A stretch of 20,213 nt of DNA. Origin: Prevotellaceae bacterium. Lineage in GTDB: Bacteria; Bacteroidota; Bacteroidia; Bacteroidales; UBA932. This document shows, in pieces, positions 12,505 through 19,584 of the stretch (position 1 is its first letter; each line of letters begins with the position of its first letter). Location of the stretch: assembly GCA_031258755.1 (NCBI GenBank), contig JAIRMK010000173.1, positions 1 through 20,213 on the forward strand, written 5' to 3'. The position numbers and the translations under genes are program-made. The notes beneath the pieces are model-generated. The model saw only the letters and a program-made list of their open reading frames with translations, searched no databases and was not told where the DNA came from.

Positions 12505-13133
12505 TACGGTAGAAGTTGAAGATGTTCTACCGGTTGTCTGGGGCGAACCGGCCGGGCAGGGTGGCGACCGGATTTATCAAGCTGTTGAAGTTGTTTTGGA
12601 AGTTCGAGTTTTTCGATCTGTTTGGGCTGCTCGGATTGTTCGGGTTGTTCAGGCCGGCTTGGCGCTTCGGGTATTAAGACAAGGAGCGAGTCGACGCACT
12701 CCGGCTGTGTCCGGAATTTCGGCAAGTACACCTGCCGGCGCATCGCGGAATCGTCATCAAGCACCATATAAAACAAGGTGTCATGAGGCGGGGCCGTCAG
12801 CAAATACTCTTCCAGTTGCAGCACTTGCTCAAACTCCGCCTTGTAGCCCTCAAGTCGCGTTTTCACCGCCGTATAAATTTCCTTCATTACTTTCGGTTTC
12901 TTTGCGTACCAGGCCACCGCTTTCTTATATTCATCCTCCCCGCAGCCATGTTTAATAAATACCGAGCGGTAGAAACTCACCGAGTCGGCCCCCTGCATGC
13001 CTTTGGCAAATTCTTCATCATAGAGATACATATCGGTGAGCAGGTCAACCATGCGGTCTTCCGGCAACACTTGCCGGCAGGCCACTACTAAAAGCAGCAA
13101 CCCCAATAGCAATAAAAGAAGCGGTTTTCTCAT
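12504..13133 (-). CDS. DUF4296 lipoprotein
   Basis: A 209-residue lipoprotein. MRKPLLLLLLGLLLLVVAC is a type II signal ending in the lipobox Cys19. The DUF4296 region follows at about 24-110 (LPEDRMVDLLTDMYLYDEEF and KHGCGEDEYKKAVAWYAKKP). The last ~50 residues are low complexity, rich in Pro, Gln, Glu and Lys (PEQPEQSEQPKQ), and probably unstructured. DUF4296 lipoproteins are common in Bacteroidota and have no defined function. The start at 13133 is chosen because the possible upstream start at 13154 lies inside the promoter element at 13152-13159. It is coupled to the amidohydrolase through a 1-nt TAATG overlap, as in many Bacteroidota genomes. Confidence 0.88.
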   Translation of the reverse strand: MRKPLLLLLLGLLLLVVACRQVLPEDRMVDLLTDMYLYDEEFAKGMQGADSVSFYRSVFIKHGCGEDEYKKAVAWYAKKPKVMKEIYTAVKTRLEGYKAEFEQVLQLEEYLLTAPPHDTLFYMVLDDDSAMRRQVYLPKFRTQPECVDSLLVLIPEAPSRPEQPEQSEQPKQIEKLELPKQLQQLDKSGRHPARPVRPRQPVEHLQLLP

Positions 13134-13151
13134 AAACAATAAATAACCGTA

Positions 13152-13159
13152 CAAAGATA
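13152..13159 (-). promoter_or_regulatory. -7 element of the DUF4296-amidohydrolase operon
   Basis: TATCTTTG on the minus strand, about 19 nt before the DUF4296 ATG. The -33 position has no clear TTTG. Confidence 0.62.
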
Positions 13160-13189
13160 GCGGAAAATTTCATATTCGCCACAGAAGAT

Positions 13190-13222
13190 ATAAAACAAAA
13201 CAAGGAAGATTGCTCTTCCTTG
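13190..13222 (-). terminator. Intrinsic terminator downstream of clpB
   Basis: On the minus strand CAAGGAAGA pairs with TCTTCCTTG around a GCAA tetraloop (13222-13201), followed by TTTTGTTTTAT. It ends clpB transcription or the small transcript proposed at 13190-13272. Confidence 0.85.
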
Positions 13223-13272
13223 CCTGCCTTTAACCTAACCAAAAACTTTACCCATGAAATAAGGTCTGTTTT
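13190..13272 (-). ncRNA. Candidate short transcript between clpB and DUF4296 gene
   Basis: TATCTTTG at 13286-13279 (minus strand) is a -7 promoter match lying after the clpB stop, and the terminator is at 13190-13222. The interval would give an RNA of about 80 nt whose only frame with ATG is a six-codon peptide. The -33 element is not convincing. The alternative is that this is only the 3' tail of the clpB mRNA. Confidence 0.35.
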
Positions 13273-13319
13273 CAGGTGCAAAGATATGGCAATATTACTT
13301 TATACGCGTTAAGCGAACA

Positions 13320-15920
13320 TTAAATTTTCTTTTCTTTTTTATTGCTAAACACCAAGCCTTCGCCAAAGTAGTCTACCATTACCACATGTGCTGCGCTCAC
13401 TTTTCCTTTCAGTATTTCTTTGGCCAGTTCATTGGTAATTTCACGCTGCAATACCCGCTTCACCGGCCGTGCGCCATACAGCGGGTCGTATCCGCGCTGC
13501 ACCAGATAAGTGAGTGCAAAGTCCGTAAGCTCAAGTTCGATGCCGCTACCGGCAAGCAGTTTCTTCAAGTTGCGCAATTGCAGTTCCACAATTTCGCGGA
13601 TATTTTGTTCTGTTAGCGGGTTGAACATTACAATTTCGTCAATGCGGTTCAGGAATTCCGGCCTGATGGTCTGCCGCAGCAACTCGAGCACTTCCTGCCT
13701 GCTCTCGGCCAACAACTGGTCGCGGTTACTGTCGGTGAGCTTACTCAGGTTTTCCTGCATCAGGTGCGAGCCGGCATTCGAGGTCATGATGATAATCGTA
13801 TTCTTGAAATCCACCGTGCGGCCTTTGTTGTCGGTCAAGCGGCCATCGTCGAGGACTTGCAGCAGCACATTGAACACATCGGGATGCGCTTTTTCAATTT
13901 CGTCGAGCAGCACCACCGAATAAGGTTTGTGGCGCACCGCCTCGGTCAATTGCCCGCCTTCCTCATAGCCCACATAGCCCGGAGGCGCCCCCATCAAGCG
14001 GCTTACCGCATGGCGTTCCTGATATTCGCTCATGTCGATGCGCGTCATCATATTTTCATCGTTAAACAGGAAATCGGCCAGGGCCTTAGCCAGCTCGGTT
14101 TTGCCCACCCCGGTAGTGCCCAGGAACAAAAACGAGCCGATAGGCCGCCGTGCATCCTGCAATCCCGCACGGCTTCGGCGCACCGCATCGGAAATAACGG
14201 CAATGGCCTCCTCCTGCCCCACTACCCGGCCATGTAAGGCCTGTTCCATGTCGAGCAATTTCTCCCGCTCGCTCTGCAACATGCGCTGTACAGGGACGCC
14301 CGTCCACTTGGCCACTACTTCGGCAATGTCTTCCGCGTCCACTTCTTCGTCCACCAACGTGAAGTTGCGTTCTTCTTTTTCTTTGTTCAATCGTTCAATT
14401 TCCCTCTCCGCTTCTATCATTTTGCCATAGCGTATTTCCGCCACGGCGCCGTAATCACCGCGCCGTTCGGCGTCTTCGGCGCGAAACTTCAAATCTTCAA
14501 TCAGCTGTTTGTTCTTCTGGATGGCGTCCACCAGGTCTTTTTCCTCCTTCCAGTGTGCGCGTTGCACCGTAAGCTGCTCTTCAAAATCGCCGATTTGTTT
14601 CGACAGTTCCTCCAATTTTTTCTCATCGCCTTCGCGCTTAATGGCCGCCCGCTCAATCTCAAGCTGGCGCACTTTGCGGTCGAGTTCATCAATCGGTTGC
14701 GGCACCGAGTTCATTTCAAGGCGCAGGCGCGCCGCCGCCTCATCAATCAGGTCGATAGCCTTGTCGGGCAGGTAGCGCGACGAGATATAGCGGGTAGAGA
14801 GCTCCACCGCCGCAATAATCGCTTCGTCCTTGATGCGCACCTTATGGTGGTTTTCATAGCGTTCTTTCAATCCCCGCAAGATAGAAATGGCGTCGGGCAC
14901 CGAAGGCTCATCCACCATGACTATCTGGAAACGGCGCTCCAGCGCCTTGTCTTTCTCAAAATATTTCTGGTATTCGTCGAGGGTTGTAGCGCCCACAGCA
15001 CGCAACTCGCCACGCGCCAGCGCGGGTTTCAGGATATTGGCGGCGTCCATGGCGCCCTCGCTCTTGCCGGCGCCCACCAACGTGTGGATTTCGTCAATAA
15101 ACAGAATAATTTCGCCGGCCGCCGCCGACACTTCGCGCACCACCGCTTTCAAGCGTTCCTCAAACTCTCCTTTATATTTGGCGCCGGCAATCAGCGCGCC
15201 CATGTCGAGCGAAAAAATCTGTTTCGAGCGCAAATCTTCCGGCACATCGCCTATAATAATACGGTGTGCAATGCCTTCGGCAATGGCTGTTTTCCCCACG
15301 CCCGGCTCGCCCACTAAAATAGGGTTGTTTTTCGTGCGGCGGCTCAAAATCTGCAATACACGGCGTATCTCGTCGTCGCGACCTATCACCGGGTCGAGCT
15401 TGCCCGTACGCGCCTGCTCGTTCAAGTTCACCGCATACCGGTTTAGCGCATCGTACGTTTCCTCAGCCGAAGCGCTGTTTACCTTTGCGCCTTTGCGCAG
15501 TTCGGCCACGGCCGCCTTCAGGTCTTTTTCGTTAATCCCGCTGTCTTTCATCAGCCGGGCGATGTTGTCGCCTCCGTCGAGCAGCCCCAGCAGAATATGC
15601 TCTACCGACACGAACTGGTCGCCCATCTTCGTGGCGTATTCCTGCGCTTTTTGGAGCGCTTTATTGGCATAGGACGAGAGGTAGGGGTCGCCGCCCGTCA
15701 CTTTCGGATAATGTTCCACCGCGTCGTTCACCGCTTTCGTCAAGGCGGGCAACGCCACGCCGAGCTTACGCAGCAGCAGGCTCGCGACGCCCTCGTTATC
15801 GGCCAGCATGGCCTTCAGCAAATGCCCGCTGTCCACCGCCTGCTGGGAGGCGCTTTGCGCCATCTGTATGGCGTGTTGCACCATCTCCTGCGATTTGATG
15901 GTAAGGTTATTCAAGTTCAT
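13320..15920 (-). CDS. clpB: ATP-dependent disaggregase ClpB
   Basis: An 866-residue Hsp100 protein of normal length. Order of parts: N-terminal Clp repeat domain (1-145), first AAA+ module with Walker A GEPGVGKT at 204-211 and Walker B LFIDE near 277, coiled-coil middle domain (about 400-520, including LEIERAAIKREGDEKKLEEL), and second AAA+ module with Walker A GTTGVGKT near 605 and Walker B VVLLDEIEKAHPD. ClpB works with DnaK to rescue aggregated proteins after heat stress. It lacks the IGF/L loop of ClpA/ClpX types, as expected for a disaggregase that does not pair with ClpP. Upstream there is no standard TAnnTTTG promoter; a sigma54-like element and a TGTCA repeat are present. A terminator follows at 13190-13222. 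Confidence 0.97.
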   Translation of the reverse strand: MNLNNLTIKSQEMVQHAIQMAQSASQQAVDSGHLLKAMLADNEGVASLLLRKLGVALPALTKAVNDAVEHYPKVTGGDPYLSSYANKALQKAQEYATKMGDQFVSVEHILLGLLDGGDNIARLMKDSGINEKDLKAAVAELRKGAKVNSASAEETYDALNRYAVNLNEQARTGKLDPVIGRDDEIRRVLQILSRRTKNNPILVGEPGVGKTAIAEGIAHRIIIGDVPEDLRSKQIFSLDMGALIAGAKYKGEFEERLKAVVREVSAAAGEIILFIDEIHTLVGAGKSEGAMDAANILKPALARGELRAVGATTLDEYQKYFEKDKALERRFQIVMVDEPSVPDAISILRGLKERYENHHKVRIKDEAIIAAVELSTRYISSRYLPDKAIDLIDEAAARLRLEMNSVPQPIDELDRKVRQLEIERAAIKREGDEKKLEELSKQIGDFEEQLTVQRAHWKEEKDLVDAIQKNKQLIEDLKFRAEDAERRGDYGAVAEIRYGKMIEAEREIERLNKEKEERNFTLVDEEVDAEDIAEVVAKWTGVPVQRMLQSEREKLLDMEQALHGRVVGQEEAIAVISDAVRRSRAGLQDARRPIGSFLFLGTTGVGKTELAKALADFLFNDENMMTRIDMSEYQERHAVSRLMGAPPGYVGYEEGGQLTEAVRHKPYSVVLLDEIEKAHPDVFNVLLQVLDDGRLTDNKGRTVDFKNTIIIMTSNAGSHLMQENLSKLTDSNRDQLLAESRQEVLELLRQTIRPEFLNRIDEIVMFNPLTEQNIREIVELQLRNLKKLLAGSGIELELTDFALTYLVQRGYDPLYGARPVKRVLQREITNELAKEILKGKVSAAHVVMVDYFGEGLVFSNKKEKKI

Positions 15921-15951
15921 ATATTGTTCCTTTTCGTTTTTCCTACGAATT

Positions 15952-15967
15952 CACAAATTCCTTGCCA
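15952..15967 (-). promoter_or_regulatory. Sigma54-like -24/-12 element before clpB
   Basis: TGGCAAGGAATTTGTG on the minus strand: GG and GT are separated by 10 nt, close to the sigma54 pattern GG-N10-GC with one mismatch. It would start transcription about 20 nt before the clpB ATG. No TAnnTTTG element is seen within 60 nt of the start. Confidence 0.4.
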
Positions 15968-15979
15968 CACGCGAAAAGA

Positions 15980-15992
15980 TGACATTTTGACA
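15980..15992. promoter_or_regulatory. TGTCA-AAA-TGTCA direct repeat upstream of clpB
   Basis: Two TGTCA half-sites 8 nt apart on the minus strand, 13 nt upstream of the sigma54-like element. The spacing is compatible with a regulator site, which is inference. Confidence 0.4.
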
Positions 15993-16030
15993 CAGAGGAA
16001 ATTTAAAGATTTAAAAATTCAAATATTTAA

Positions 16031-16108
16031 GGTTAAAAAAACCGCCCACCTGCGCGAGCGATTGACGATTTACGAAAGTAAAGCGTAAGGCGTAAAGGGT
16101 AAAGCATA
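16031..16108. repeat. Left copy of intergenic repeat flanking hicAB, with heptamer tract
   Basis: The copy begins GGTTAAAAAAACCGCCCAC, then a GCGCGAGCG segment, then seven consecutive 7-nt units (16060-16108): GATTGAC, GATTTAC, GAAAGTA, AAGCGTA, AGGCGTA, AAGGGTA, AAGCATA. It lies between clpB and the hicB stop. The right copy is at 16799-16892. Confidence 0.75.
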
Positions 16109-16124
16109 CAGCGGGGTTATGAGT

Positions 16125-16529
16125 TTAAAGTGATATGCTTGACAGTTCTTTCCCTAACAGGTGCAAGCCGTTTTCTATTTTTGTAATCTGCTTTCTGCGT
16201 GGAACGGTATCGGTACGCAGATAATTCCATAATTGTTTTTGATGTATGCCGGTTATCTTTTCCATTCCGGATAGGGAAATTATGCCGGAATAATATTCGA
16301 GCAAACTTTTGGTATCGAACTTATAAACCACTTCAAATTCGTCATCTAAGAACGCAGGATATGCAAAACCCTCTTTAATGGCTGTCTGTTTGTAAAACTG
16401 CATTTGTTCCAGCATATTGTTTTGGGCGTCTTCAGAGGTAGCTCCCATTCCGGTAAACATTTCTTCTTTGCAATAAACACTGTATGTGCCATCGCCTGCC
16501 CGTTCAATAATCGCTTCTATTTGTTTCAT
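16125..16529 (-). CDS. hicB: HicB-family antitoxin
   Basis: A 134-residue protein. Residues 1-60 form the HicB fold, a degenerate RNase H-like domain starting MKQIEAIIERAGDGTYSVYC and including GMGATSEDAQNNM. Residues about 75-134 form a DNA-binding helix-turn-helix (SGMEKITGIHQKQLWNYLRT), used for autorepression. HicB neutralises HicA. It starts 25 nt after the hicA stop and shares the hicA promoter at 16753-16783. The toxin-first order is standard. The whole cassette lies between two copies of the same intergenic repeat. Confidence 0.9.
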   Translation of the reverse strand: MKQIEAIIERAGDGTYSVYCKEEMFTGMGATSEDAQNNMLEQMQFYKQTAIKEGFAYPAFLDDEFEVVYKFDTKSLLEYYSGIISLSGMEKITGIHQKQLWNYLRTDTVPRRKQITKIENGLHLLGKELSSISL

Positions 16530-16554
16530 AATTACATTGTTTTTTAGAGCGTGT

Positions 16555-16734
16555 TTATTGTAAACCCATCTCTTTTCTGATTTTCATTTCCAATCCTTTA
16601 CCAACCTCCTTACTTCCATGAAAAGTAGCGGGATAGGTAAGGCCATTTTTTTCGTAAATCACATGGCTTCCTGATTGCCGGAGAATTTTCCAACCGTTTT
16701 TCAGGATAAGCCTGTTTAATTCACTTGATTTCAT
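16555..16734 (-). CDS. hicA: HicA-family toxin, mRNA interferase
   Basis: A 59-residue double-stranded RNA-binding-fold toxin, the usual HicA length. It reads MKSSELNRLILKNGWKILRQ, then SGSHVIYEKNG with the catalytic His24, and ends with KGLEMKIRKEMGL. HicA cleaves mRNA. The ATG at 16734 is preferred because a further upstream start would lie inside the consensus promoter. Transcribed ahead of hicB on the same mRNA. Confidence 0.92.
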   Translation of the reverse strand: MKSSELNRLILKNGWKILRQSGSHVIYEKNGLTYPATFHGSKEVGKGLEMKIRKEMGLQ

Positions 16735-16752
16735 ATTTGCTATTTGACGTTG

Positions 16753-16783
16753 CAAAAATAGAAAAATTTCTATTATTTACAAA
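16753..16783 (-). promoter_or_regulatory. Promoter of the hicAB operon
   Basis: On the minus strand TTTG (16783-16780), exactly 19 nt, then TATTTTTG (16760-16753). Predicted leader is about 12 nt before the hicA ATG. Confidence 0.82.
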
Positions 16784-16798
16784 ATATACTTGAACTAA

Positions 16799-16892
16799 GC
16801 GTTAAACAAAACCGCCCACACTTGCGGGCGATTGACGAGTTTTGATTTACGAAAAAGCGATATGCGTAAGGCGACAAAAACGCTTAACGCTT
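16799..16892. repeat. Right copy of intergenic repeat flanking hicAB
   Basis: It begins GCGTTAAACAAAACCGCCCAC, shares GCG-GCGATTGACGA and TTTACGAAA and GCGTAAGGCG with the left copy (16031-16108), and is also heptamer-phased (16830-16892, ending AACGCTT AACGCTT). The CGCCC/GGGCG pair in the first part can form a hairpin. Confidence 0.75.
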
Positions 16893-16905
16893 GCGACCAG
16901 GCCGC

Positions 16906-16939
16906 ACAAAATAAAACAGTCGAGGTAGAACCTCGACTG
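16906..16939 (-). terminator. Intrinsic terminator, minus strand, downstream of tamL
   Basis: On the minus strand CAGTCGAGGT pairs with ACCTCGACTG around a 3-nt loop (16939-16917), followed by TTTTATTTTG. It lies about 300 nt after the tamL stop. Confidence 0.8.
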
Positions 16940-17002
16940 AACAGGGTAAAACCAATTAATGGTTAATAATTAATAAAGAATAATTTTAATGGGAAAGGAT
17001 GT

Positions 17003-17030
17003 AAGGGCGCACCTGTGTGTGCGCCCTTTT
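17003..17030. terminator. GC-rich palindrome, possible plus-strand terminator or REP-like element
   Basis: GGGCGCAC (17005-17012) pairs with GTGCGCCC (17019-17026) around CTGTGT, with flanking AA/TT and TTTT on the plus strand. No plus-strand gene precedes it, so it may be a dispersed extragenic palindrome rather than a working terminator. Confidence 0.5.
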
Positions 17031-17136
17031 CTGCGCAGCCGATACAATGGATAAAAAATTTTATCGCCCGAAGGGCATTTATCCCTTTGTCCGTATGAGT
17101 TGTGTGTTGTCACTGTCTTCTTATTGTTGGTTCGTG

Positions 17137-17164
17137 CGCTTCACGCCTTACTCTTAACGCTTCA
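17137..17164. repeat. Heptamer tract
   Basis: Four 7-nt units in tandem: CGCTTCA, CGCCTTA, CTCTTAA, CGCTTCA. On the other strand the unit reads like GTGAAGC/GTTAAGA, matching the unit near hicB. Confidence 0.7.
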
Positions 17165-17206
17165 CGCATCGAAAAGGTAGATATTATTTTGGAAAATCCA
17201 AAAAAT

Positions 17207-17236
17207 TCTTAACTCTCAACTCTTAGTTCTTAACTC
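17207..17236. repeat. Heptamer tract adjoining the tamL stop codon
   Basis: TCTTAAC, TCTCAAC, TCTTAGT, TCTTAAC in tandem, ending at the tamL stop (17239-17241). Confidence 0.75.
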
Positions 17237-17238
17237 TG

Positions 17239-19524
17239 TTAAAACGGGTATCCTATCCCGAAGTGGAACGACGAGTTGTCGTTTTTCAACCAATTAGACA
17301 CATTAATCCATCCTTTGCCGGGCGCCGGATCGTGGATGCGCATGCCCCAATCGAGGCGGATCACGAGAAACCCGAAATTTAACCGTAAACCAAGACCGCT
17401 ATTCAAAGCCATCTGGCGGTAAAATTCACTCCACCTGAAATACGCTCCGGTGCGGCTGTCGGCAGGGTTGAGCGACCAGATGTTCCCGCCTTCTAAAAAC
17501 AAAGCGCCCTCTAATGCCCGGAATATTTTATAGCGAAATTCAATGTTTCCTTCGAGTTTCATATCGCCTACCTGATTGGGAATAGAGAACGTGGAATCCA
17601 TGGGCGCGGCGCCGGGACCCAGGGTGCGCGCCTGCCAGCCACGCAAACTGTAAGCGCCGCCCGAAAAGTACACCTCTTCAAACGGCATGGCGATGGAATT
17701 GCCGTAGCCGCGTCCCACACCGCCAAAAGCACGACAGGCCAGCATCACGTAATCATTAAAATATTGGTAGTATGATATGTTCAAATCGGTTTTGGCAAAT
17801 TGGGCATACGTGTTGCCAAATATCCGCGCCCCGCCATTATTCGACAACATACGATCGAACAAGCTAACGGTGTTGCCGGCTGTTTTCACATTCCATCGCA
17901 GATACACCGAATTTAAACGTTTGTTGGGTAGCCGGTCGGTGTATATCCACGAAGCGGAAAGGCCGAGGACAAAGTGATTTTCATACCGATTGCGCAGAAA
18001 CGGATCGGTAAGGCTTTCATAAAACAGCTGGCTAAGGTTGTAGACATTCACAAGATTAAGGTTAACGGGCGTAATATTGTAAGTTATACGAGAGGAAGGA
18101 TGCCAGGTGTAGCCGAAAGAAAGTACAATGGAGTTGCGGGTATAGTCGGGGCGATACTGAAAACTGTATGACGACAGAAATTCCGTACGCGGCATGTAGG
18201 GCGACATATAACGATATAACCACGGGAAAAGAAATTTCGGCACGCTCAATGACGGCGACACCGACACCTCCGTGGCACGCTGTTGTTTGTTGTTCCACTT
18301 GAATTGAAAATCTCCCAAAAACGAAAGATTTAAATATTCGGCGCCGTTAAACAAGTTTTTATGGAAATAGGATACAATGGGCGACACGCCAAACAGCGCG
18401 TTGGAACTCACCGAAAATTCAAAGTTCGTCTTAAACCCTTGCGATTTGGCGGGCGTCAGCCGAATCAAACAATCAACCAACGCCCCCCCCTGTACGCGCA
18501 ACACTACCACAAACTGGATATGTACTACCCTTAATACATACAGCGAAGTGATGTTATTGTAAGTACGGGTTACAAGGTCTTCATTATACGCATCGCCGGG
18601 CCTTAGCCGCAAGGCTTCCCTGTACATGCCATGCCGCAAAACAGGTTGTTCGCGGTAATACAGCGCCAGTTCGCCGTATTCCGAATCAGACTGCAAGGCT
18701 GTGCGCTGCATGGTTTCATAATAGGATGAATCGGAATATGCCGCCGTTTGGTCAAAATCGCTATATATCTTTATATTTCTTATTTTATAGCGGCGCGGCG
18801 ATAAGGTATCGCTATCGGAAAACACCGCTTTGGTCATGGTTAAATCGGCCTGTGTATGATGGCTTATGGTATCGGCAAGGAAAGTGAGTTGGTTTTTGCC
18901 AAAGGTATAAAATGCCTTGTTGTGCAATAACAATTCAAGGCGTTCACGTTCTTTATCCATGACGTCGGTCGATAGTGGATCTCCGGGACGAAGAAGGCTG
19001 TTTGCCGAGTCGGCAAGAATGGCGCGCGACAGGGAATCATCGCTCAAATCATAGCGCAACGTGCGTATGCGTGTTATCTCGTTGGGCGTAACGACATAAA
19101 TAACCTTGGCTTTGTGTCTTTTGAAAACCACGCTGTCGCTTATCTGTGCGCCGTAATAACCGCGGCTCCGCATGTATTGTGTAAGATTATTTTTGCTTTG
19201 CGCCACCATATCGGGGTCAAAAATCACAGGCGCCTCGCCGAGGGTACGCATGGCTTTACCCAGCCAGCAAGAGTCACAAGGCGGCGCCGCGACATACATA
19301 CCCAAATGGAAACGAATCCCTAAAAATATGGTCTTGTTAGCTGTTTGTTTGAGGTAAGGCTGAAGTTCCTTGGTTTTTATTCCCCGCCGTTCCCCTTCGA
19401 TTTTTATTTCATTCTCGGTAAGCCGATATGTATCGTGCGGCAATAATGCTGCAGAGCTACACGCTGTAGCAATAAACAATACCACCATCGCAAATACGCC
19501 GAAATAAAACCGGAAAAAACCCAT
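17239..19524 (-). CDS. tamL: Lipidated BamA/TamA-family outer-membrane protein (TamL-like)
   Basis: A 761-residue Omp85-superfamily protein. The N terminus is a lipoprotein signal ending in the lipobox ATAC (Cys22). Then come POTRA-type periplasmic domains (about 30-330, with NNLTQYMRSRGYYGAQISDS typical of a POTRA) and a C-terminal beta-barrel (about 350-761). The barrel holds the conserved loop-6 motif in SGGAYSLRGW (RGW near residue 629) and ends in Phe (HFGIGYPF) as a beta-signal. In Bacteroidota the lipidated TamA homologue is called TamL and works in outer-membrane biogenesis, usually with TamB; no tamB lies in this window, so the symbol is tentative. The start is ATG 19524; a TTG codon precedes it. 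Promoter at 19550-19579. Confidence 0.87.
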   Translation of the reverse strand: MGFFRFYFGVFAMVVLFIATACSSAALLPHDTYRLTENEIKIEGERRGIKTKELQPYLKQTANKTIFLGIRFHLGMYVAAPPCDSCWLGKAMRTLGEAPVIFDPDMVAQSKNNLTQYMRSRGYYGAQISDSVVFKRHKAKVIYVVTPNEITRIRTLRYDLSDDSLSRAILADSANSLLRPGDPLSTDVMDKERERLELLLHNKAFYTFGKNQLTFLADTISHHTQADLTMTKAVFSDSDTLSPRRYKIRNIKIYSDFDQTAAYSDSSYYETMQRTALQSDSEYGELALYYREQPVLRHGMYREALRLRPGDAYNEDLVTRTYNNITSLYVLRVVHIQFVVVLRVQGGALVDCLIRLTPAKSQGFKTNFEFSVSSNALFGVSPIVSYFHKNLFNGAEYLNLSFLGDFQFKWNNKQQRATEVSVSPSLSVPKFLFPWLYRYMSPYMPRTEFLSSYSFQYRPDYTRNSIVLSFGYTWHPSSRITYNITPVNLNLVNVYNLSQLFYESLTDPFLRNRYENHFVLGLSASWIYTDRLPNKRLNSVYLRWNVKTAGNTVSLFDRMLSNNGGARIFGNTYAQFAKTDLNISYYQYFNDYVMLACRAFGGVGRGYGNSIAMPFEEVYFSGGAYSLRGWQARTLGPGAAPMDSTFSIPNQVGDMKLEGNIEFRYKIFRALEGALFLEGGNIWSLNPADSRTGAYFRWSEFYRQMALNSGLGLRLNFGFLVIRLDWGMRIHDPAPGKGWINVSNWLKNDNSSFHFGIGYPF

Positions 19525-19549
19525 CAACCCGCCTTATTATATTATCAAG

Positions 19550-19579
19550 CAAAGATAATAATTTTTCTAAAGCCGCAAA
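19550..19579 (-). promoter_or_regulatory. Promoter of the tamL-like gene
   Basis: On the minus strand TTTG (19579-19576), 18 nt, then TATCTTTG (19557-19550), about 25 nt before the ATG. Confidence 0.75.
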
Positions 19580-19584
19580 AATAA

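Larger units (their letters stand above)
16784..17238. other. Gene-free region between hicA and tamL
   Basis: About 450 nt without a supportable gene. From left to right it holds the right copy of the hicAB-flanking repeat (16799-16892), a minus-strand terminator (16906-16939), an AT-rich stretch (16950-16995), a GC-rich palindrome (17003-17028), a short GCCC-GAA-GGGC hairpin (17066-17076) and two heptamer tracts (17137-17164, 17207-17236). Confidence 0.7.

Noticed and set aside
14553..15672. Two long plus-strand frames opposite clpB
   Set aside because: Both are antisense shadows of well conserved AAA+ coding sequence with high GC at third positions.
16060..16892. CRISPR array in the repeated intergenic DNA
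   Set aside because: The repeats are 7 nt, degenerate and directly joined, with no spacers of uniform size and no cas genes.
16990..17057. Short plus-strand frame starting ATGGGAAAGGATG
   Set aside because: About 21 codons, consisting mostly of the GC-rich palindrome; no promoter match.
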